A stretch of 64,000 nt of DNA from Certhia americana (taxonomy: Eukaryota; Chordata; Aves; Passeriformes; Certhiidae): contig CM031859.1 of NCBI GenBank assembly GCA_018697195.1, positions 60,308,190-60,372,189 on the forward strand, written 5' to 3'. The notes under the pieces were generated by a model. The model saw only the letters and a program-made list of their open reading frames with translations, did no database searches and was not told where the DNA came from. Below are positions 57,116-64,000 of the stretch, piece after piece; position 1 is the stretch's first letter, and each line of letters begins with the position of its first letter. Position numbers and translations under genes: made by a program.

Positions 57116-60100
57116 TTAGGGCAGTTTGTCCGTTCGTTTGAAACCAGGGAGACACGCAGTTTGCAGCTCTGTGGAGGGAACCGCTGTGGAATTCTCAGCT
57201 GCAGTCTGGTTGGGTTTTAACCCTTTTTATTGCCATCGGCAGCGACTGGATTTATTGGCATGCTTCACCCAGGTGCTGCCTTGGTGAAAGCTGAAGGTGC
57301 AGTAGGCTACGTGGTCTTAAGGTTAAGTTGCACCTGCCACAGTGACCCACTGAGTACACAGCTGTAGTTCATTTCGGTACTGGTGTTCAGTACTTCATTT
57401 TAAGGAAATAAGGACTGCAGATACTGAGTTATCTCCTCTTTCTATGTCCATTTTGCCTTTCTGTCTGACACGTGAAATGCATCTGCAAGACAGCTACAGG
57501 ATTTTCTGTGTTACCTGTGATGAATTTAGCAGCCTGAGTCAGCCCTACGGCGAGGTGTTTTGTCATTTCTTCTTCTTTCCCTCCTGTTCTTCCTGTCTCA
57601 ATCCCTTTGATAAAGCTAAGATAGGAAACAGGAGATCAGCTTTCTGTGATCTTGTGCACAGAAATCTCTCAAACCCTTCTTCTGGTAACCAGGGAGTGAA
57701 AATGACAGATATAGATGCTCCCAGTATGATTGAGGATTAAAAAAAAAATTCCTTAATGCTGTTTATTGCACAGCATTGTTTGGCTGAGGGAGGATAGCAG
57801 CTGGATCCAAATTCCTTCTCACCACTTCTTCCTGTTGGCAGGTGGCCTTCCGCACAGGCTGGGCTTGCAAACTCTCACGCGGGTCTTACTTATTTGAGTG
57901 CCTACTATTGTTTTTCGTTCAGGTGACAGCAGATTGGGTTTTGTGCAAGATTTTGAGACTTGAAAAGTTTCAGAGGGGAAATGGGAGCCTTGTTTGAACT
58001 TGCCTGCATTTTCTCTCCTCCGCATGTACTAGCCCAGAGGTTGTAGTTAATGAATGAAACCAGGCTTCCTGCAGAAGCCAGTTAACCCTTGTCTGTGCCT
58101 TTGTTGACACAATGCTTACAGGTGCACACTGCCATGGTGTGGATGCCCTCGCTCTGAGCCATACGGGCTGTGTGTACCTTTCTGCTCCCTTCAGACAGGT
58201 GCCTGGCCCAACACATGCACTGGGTCTGAAGTAAGTTTGCTCATCTGCTCTGGCTAGTTGAGTTCTGCTTAAGAACTGCATTCTGCAGAAGCAGTAGGAA
58301 GAGAAGCAGCAATTAAGAAGAGGCTTGGAAAATCAAGAAGGGGAGAGGAGGGAATGGAAAGGTCTTCAGTGAACTGTGATTTATGAGTATGCTTTCCCTT
58401 TATTTTGGGGTTTTTTTTTTTTTTTTTCAGTCACTTCAGTAAGATTTTGGGATTCATGACAAACTGGTTATATAATTCAAAATCTGTAAAAGGTTGAGCA
58501 CAGATGTTTGATGAATCTTGAGTAATTTGCATTAAAATAAATGGATTTTCCTAGGGTGTGCTTTGAAAACGTGAAGCTTGCTAACTGGTTGATACTACTA
58601 TATGTGTCACTTACCTCAGCTTTCTAGGAATCAAAATGCCTCGCTACACAGTAATATCTTTTTGCTCATATTGACCTTATTTGCCCCCATTTTTAGGGGT
58701 ATCATGTTTTAGGGTAGTGATAGTATTTTAGGGTGGCTTTCATGTACAGTATTTGTGCAAAAGCTCATCACTACCACCTTTCCACAACGACTCTGCAGAC
58801 CTTCAGAACATTTCCAGAAAGGGTTGCCGTTTTCTAAGAAAAAGTGTTGGCAAGTTGCCTGCTGTTTCCTGATGCTTGGCACTGAGGCCAAGGCAGAGGG
58901 ATGAAATCCAAACTGGCATGTGGCAGGGTGTGTAGGTACCTCCCTGTGTGCTGTGACAGAGATGTCGCACTGGGGACAAACTTAATTTAGGTGCTGACCC
59001 TGCAGTGAAGTCATGCTCTGTGGATGCCTGGGTCTGTATGCCTACACCCTGTTGCCTTCAGTGACTAACTGCAGGCACCAAGTTTTGCTGGCACAGCTTG
59101 AATTGGGGAGTGATGACCATAGTAGCTAAAAGCCTTGTTTTTCCAGAAGAGCTTCGCTTATTCAGTTCTGCCTTTAAAATCTTGAAAGTCACCCTGCACC
59201 AGATCTTCATTTGTTTAGTTAAAATAATTAGGTATTGTGAGCAAGAAATATTACGCATTCACTGAAAGTCAGAGTATTCACTGCTGCATCTTGTCATATC
59301 TCCATCAGCAAACCTCTCCCTCCTCTAGCGACGCATGTTGGTGTTTCAACGTGGAACTAGTTCCCAGTGGGCGCAGGACTGTAATTACCATACCTGGGAG
59401 GCAAAAACGCAGACTGAATCTGACACAGGAATATCGGGGCTTCATTCTGAAATCTGTTTAAAGATTAAATGCAATTCTTTTCTCTTCCACCACTCCCACC
59501 TGTTCAGTCTATGACTGTACATTCTGTACAGCTGCTGTAGTGTTGGGTATTTGTCGAGGGTCATGAATTGGTATTTACTTGTATCATTTTTACACAAAGT
59601 ACTCTCAGCACTTAAATACTCTTGAGAGTAAAAAGGTTGCTCTGGGGTAGAAAGAAGAGAAAAAGATCAGAAACTCACCTTGCCATGACCCAACATTTTA
59701 ATGGCACTATTTTGTTTGAAGAGTGAATGTATGGACCAGGCAGTGCTGTTCATTTATTAGTTAAATCATAAACACAAGTAAATATATGTTATTAGTGTGA
59801 GATGGCTATATGTTGTAAAAAATACTCTGAAATATGAGGCAAAGTAGTGATTTGACACATTCAGGGGACATGGTGTATTTTGTTTGTTTTAGTTCAAAAT
59901 CATCTATTATAGTTATAAATATTTGATCTCTCAAGGTGATTTTTGTGTTCCCATAAAATCCAGTTGAAATCAGTGGTCTTTTTTTTTTTTTCACAGATGC
60001 TTGGAAACTGCAGTTTTGGTTGGCTTGTATGGACAATAGCTTGCATAGCTAATTGCATTGGTTTGTTTTGGGTTTTGGTCCTTAAGGTATGGTGGTAGAA

Positions 60101-63100
60101 ATAAAGATTAGCCATCACTTCATTTAGGCATTAGTTTTCTGTAGAGAAAAATAAGGAGTTACTCATAAATGCTGCTCATATTTGTAGTGATCAGAGTAAC
60201 AAAAGCAAAGAGAAAGAAAAATAATGCACTGAAATAATACAAGAAAAATCCAGTGTAAAAAGTTGGAACAGTGAAAAAAGTTACTTCATTTTTGTGAATA
60301 TAACTTTTGAAATCCATTTGATCTAGTGAATGAAGAACCTTCCATCCTTTTGATGTTACAGTATACAGTAGTGTGAGTGAATGGAGTCAGATATACTTCA
60401 TCTCTTCCTGTGTGTTCTGTGCCTGATAATCTTGGTCCTGAGACCTTTAGTAATCAGCTCAGTCCTTCCTGCAAGTGGCCAGTGACTTTTATAAGATTGC
60501 TGGAGATCCAGGACTGTGTTGTCAGTAAGTTCATAGATTTACAAATGTTACCCTGGCATCAAACAGTTAATTTAAGTGAAATCCACCTGTTTGTTGGCAC
60601 GTGGGAAGCAGAAAGAAGGAATATACTGCAGGTGAAAGCTGTGTGCTGCGGCAGACAGGAAGATACCTCTTTTATGTCAGTAGTCTGGCACCAACTCCTG
60701 TAAACTGTGGCAAAGTCTTTTCTTGGTCTCCTGTCTTATTTCCTGTATCTACACGGAGCAGTAGTTCTTGTAGCAATTTTTGCTCTTGGCAGTATTTCTC
60801 TTTAGTGCCACAAAGTGAGCATTTTTCCTGCAGGACCTCAAACAGCTCGACAAGTGGTGAGCTGCCAGTGACTCAGCCCAGCGTTCTTGTCCATCTGCTT
60901 GCAGCCAGCAGCACGCCCTACCAGCTGCCTGTTCTCAGAAGAAAAGCCAGGTGTGAATCCTGAGACAGGAGCAGGTAATGGATGGGGTTATCCTGGATAA
61001 AGAGGTCCTGTACTTCAAGGAGACAGTGAGGGAAGAAGCTTCCTTCTAACCCAAGTTACATTTTTTCTGAGTCACATCCTGGCCTTTTGCACATCCTGGC
61101 TTGGAAACTTGCTGTAAAGGAGGCAAGAAAGAGATACCACACACTGACATCCCCAGGAGCCTTGATAATGTCAGGACACCTGACGGTACAGCGGCACTTC
61201 AAAAACGGCACTGTCATGAAGGATTTACATGATACTGCAATAGCTATTAACACAAGGGCAATACAAGCTATTTATTGAAGATTGCTGAGGAATTTGCCCC
61301 ATGTCTGTAGTTTCAAGACATGACTTTTTCCCTCTACAGACAGTCCTTTAGCATTGAGGAGTTTTCCAAAAACTCAACCAGTCTTTCTCAAGTACAATTG
61401 CCAGTTGCGACCCTGCTAGTTAAAAATAATAACAACTAAGTTAAAAAATTAAATTCCTTACCAGGTAGTCATTTTGTTTTCACAAACTTATTCCAACATT
61501 CTCAAGGATGGACTCTCTTTTCTTCTTGTACACTTATTTATCCTTTTGGGTTGGGAAGTGAATGAAAGTTTGGGGATTGCACTGTGTGCTGCTTGGGACC
61601 ATCTTTGTTGAGGGACAGAAGAGATACAAAGTCAGCTCATGAGGTCATGACATCTTCTATTCCTTGCCTGGGAGGTAGGATAACAATCTGCAGTGTGAAA
61701 CTCCTTTCTCTCTTCAAGGAGTTCTATTTCTTTATACAAAGGCCAACCAGATATCCTAATCTGGAAGTCTGCAATTTGGGAATGAAAAAAGGATTATTAC
61801 AACTTAGAAACAGAAAACTCACTAGACCCCCTCTCATTAATATGTAGGGAAAAGTGATAGTAACCAAATTTTCTCAGTCTAACCAAATCATGGAGCATCA
61901 CATTGAAGAGAATATGAGCCTTTTGAGGCTGCTTTGCTGTTAGCTCTTCATCCTCCATAAAGCTCAGAGCCATGCATGATGAAATACAGCCTGTCTTTAG
62001 AAGCGAGGTAGTGATTTTCCACCCTCTTGACTCTTGACCAGGAGCTCAGGTCTCAAGCAAGCAGAAGCTTGCCACTGGTTACAGAGGGAGCAAGGCTGCA
62101 AATCAGAAGGTCAGTTGCTCATTTTAGTTTAGCATTTTATACTTGATTGCTATTAAATTAGATATTGCAGTGGTATCAGAGCCAAGATCACCTAGAAGGG
62201 GATAACTGACTCAAAGAGGTACAAAGTAGTATAATGATGCAAATGAGCAAAAAGAGTATTAGTTTAACTACTAGGAAAAAAGTAATTATGGTAAAAGTCT
62301 GTTCTCTTGATTAATCAGATGAGCTGATTCGTTTGAGCAATTCAGAAGTGAACTGGACAAAATTCTGAAAAACATACTACATATATTTTTCTTACTTAGA
62401 TACAATACGATCTAATAGACTTTGGTCATTTCCTTTTTGATCTAATTTCTGGGATTCTAAGACCACTTTTAAAAAATGGTCATTTTCTTACCTATTTCAC
62501 TGCAGACCTTCTTTGTGAATTTTTTTGTCAGTTTTGCCACAGAGGGAGGCATTTGCAGTAATCCAGCACGGTGGCATTTTGAAGACTCCAAACGGGTTTC
62601 TCATGGCTATATCTTGCCGTTGCTCCATTGTAAAATTCTCAGAATACTTGATGGGAGTTTTGCATTAAATTGTAAGGTATTTATATCCAGCTGCTCTTTA
62701 GAGGCCCAAGTCATATCCATGCTCTATTCCCATGGTAGCCTTCTTCCAGTTCTTTAAAGATACGATTTGGCTTTACAGGAAATAATAGTCATGCCTACCA
62801 CACTGTAACTAAAATATTCAGACACATGAATCTTTTTCTTGACTTCCCATAAAAATGTCATTTGTAGCTTTATTTTGTTTGTTCTGGTTTGACTATAGTA
62901 TAAACAAGAGTTTATTAAAACATTAGCTCTAAGTTACAGTTCTTTTTTGAGACTGCCAGGTCTTACAAAAAATATTACTGAAACTGCAGGGCAAAACCAC
63001 ATATTAACAGAGAAATGAATAATAAGTCTGTTTTCATATGGATTTTTTTAAAAGTACAGCTTGTAGTTGAACTAAATGTACTATTTCCTCCACTTCAGTC

Positions 63101-64000
63101 AGGAAACCCTCATAGGCTTTTGACAGTGCCGCCAAAAAATTAATGCTTCAGCTGTTTAACAGATATCAAAAGCCAGTTTGACAATTTTAATCTCTTCCAG
63201 GAATTCCCTTTCCCATTTTTGCTCCCTATAAAAACAGATAACGAGATGCTTATAATACAGTAGAAATAGAAAGTCAGAGTTATTTTACAAAGCGTTGTGC
63301 ATTCCTTCCAGCCTTAGGAGATGAGGCATGACATCTCCACGACAGGGTAGGAAATGCAGGCACTCTGTTGTGTAAGTAGCATTTGCTTCAAGGATTAGCT
63401 GCTTGCCAAGATAGCGCAGATTTAAATGTTTCCTAAGCCATTTCTGAGTTTTTTACGTAACATGGCAGTGACAGGAAAGCTGTGGAGATGGCTGGGTAGG
63501 GACTCAAAGCAGCAACCAAGGAAAGACAAAACCAAAGGAAGCAGAGAAATATGCTGCATGTGCCAGCATCAGCTGACACAGCAGAACTGAAGGCAAGGGA
63601 AAGCAGCACCAGCCAGGCTTCTCTTGAATTTCTGTCCTCACTTTTAACATGCAACTAGATGAGACAAACTGAAAGGAGACGCCACTTGAACTTTTGTTCT
63701 GAAGCATCTCAAAAAGGCACTGAAACACAGAACCAAAGGTCAGAAGTGTTCCCTTTTCTGGAACAAATTCCCAGGACAGCTGTTAATACTACTCTGTCTT
63801 TTAAGGCTAATCTTTAATAGTATTCAGTGATACGTATTAAGAAATATATAGTATTACTGTGGCGAGGAACAGCTTGTTCTTCTCTAATGACAGAAATGAG
63901 ATTCTGTGTTAGGAAGAGTGTAATAATTAAAGAGGTTGCCGATAAAAAAGCCACTGTGTTTGCAGAGGATGCCCTTGTGTTCAGCAAATGCCTATTAGAG
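57116..64000. other. AT-rich intronic DNA to the right edge, no genes recognised
   Basis: No exon, RNA gene or clear transposon is recognised. T-runs occur at 58411-58427 and 59979-59991; the first ends in TTTCAG, which looks like a splice acceptor, but the sequence after it gives no supported exon. Frames at 57444-57740, 60377-60703, 61087-61278 and 62476-62757 have no domain and no pair of splice sites with a sensible phase. Segments around 61.1-61.3 and 62.5-62.7 kb are repeat-free and could be conserved non-coding elements. Confidence 0.55.

Noticed and set aside
58405..58470. Polypyrimidine tract with TTTCAG as an exon-2 acceptor
   Set aside because: T-runs ending near AG are common in this window. 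The sequence after it has no protein-like frame and no good donor nearby.

Overview
The window looks like vertebrate nuclear DNA, most likely from a bird. Three 3'-end fragments of CR1 LINEs are recognisable (about 39.4, 50.1-52.2 and 56.0 kb). A solo LTR of an ERVL-like type that I recall as common in neoavian birds is nested inside the largest one. The rest is long, AT-rich, CpG-depleted non-coding DNA with many poly-T tracts. There are no bacterial-style operons, and I found no CRISPR array or tRNA/rRNA gene. The species cannot be named from the sequence.

Layout. 1-3240: non-repetitive flank of moderate GC that has kept its CpG dinucleotides. 3240-6310: a large CpG island with a well-formed core promoter on the + strand: a full CRE (4362-4371), a TATA element that also fits the MEF2 consensus (4666-4679) and a perfect initiator (4697-4703). 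These predict an ATG-free first exon (about 4699-4816) ending in a strong CAG|GTGAGC donor. The first 1.2 kb after that donor holds two TTATGTAA D-box/C-EBP-type sites and a 12-bp tandem duplication. 6310-64000: apparently one very long first intron, or intron plus unrecognised non-coding exons. It contains simple repeats, the CR1 and LTR insertions, one ancient MIR-like SINE candidate, and an isolated small CpG island at 56.89-57.12 kb that could be an alternative promoter.

I recognise no functional protein-coding exon on either strand. The open frames present are chance frames in GC-rich DNA or lie in transposons; the only real coding relic is a decayed CR1 reverse-transcriptase fragment. 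The window is therefore best read as the 5' end of one inducible, tightly regulated gene whose coding exons lie beyond the right edge. The gene cannot be identified from this sequence. An excess of T-runs on the + strand along the 55 kb after the promoter agrees with + strand transcription.

I found no clear evidence of a previously undescribed system. The points most worth checking are the promoter architecture, the intragenic CpG island, the CpG-preserving upstream flank, the LTR-in-CR1 nesting, an exact 16-bp hairpin, and one unusually long unexplained frame at 43.3-43.9 kb.
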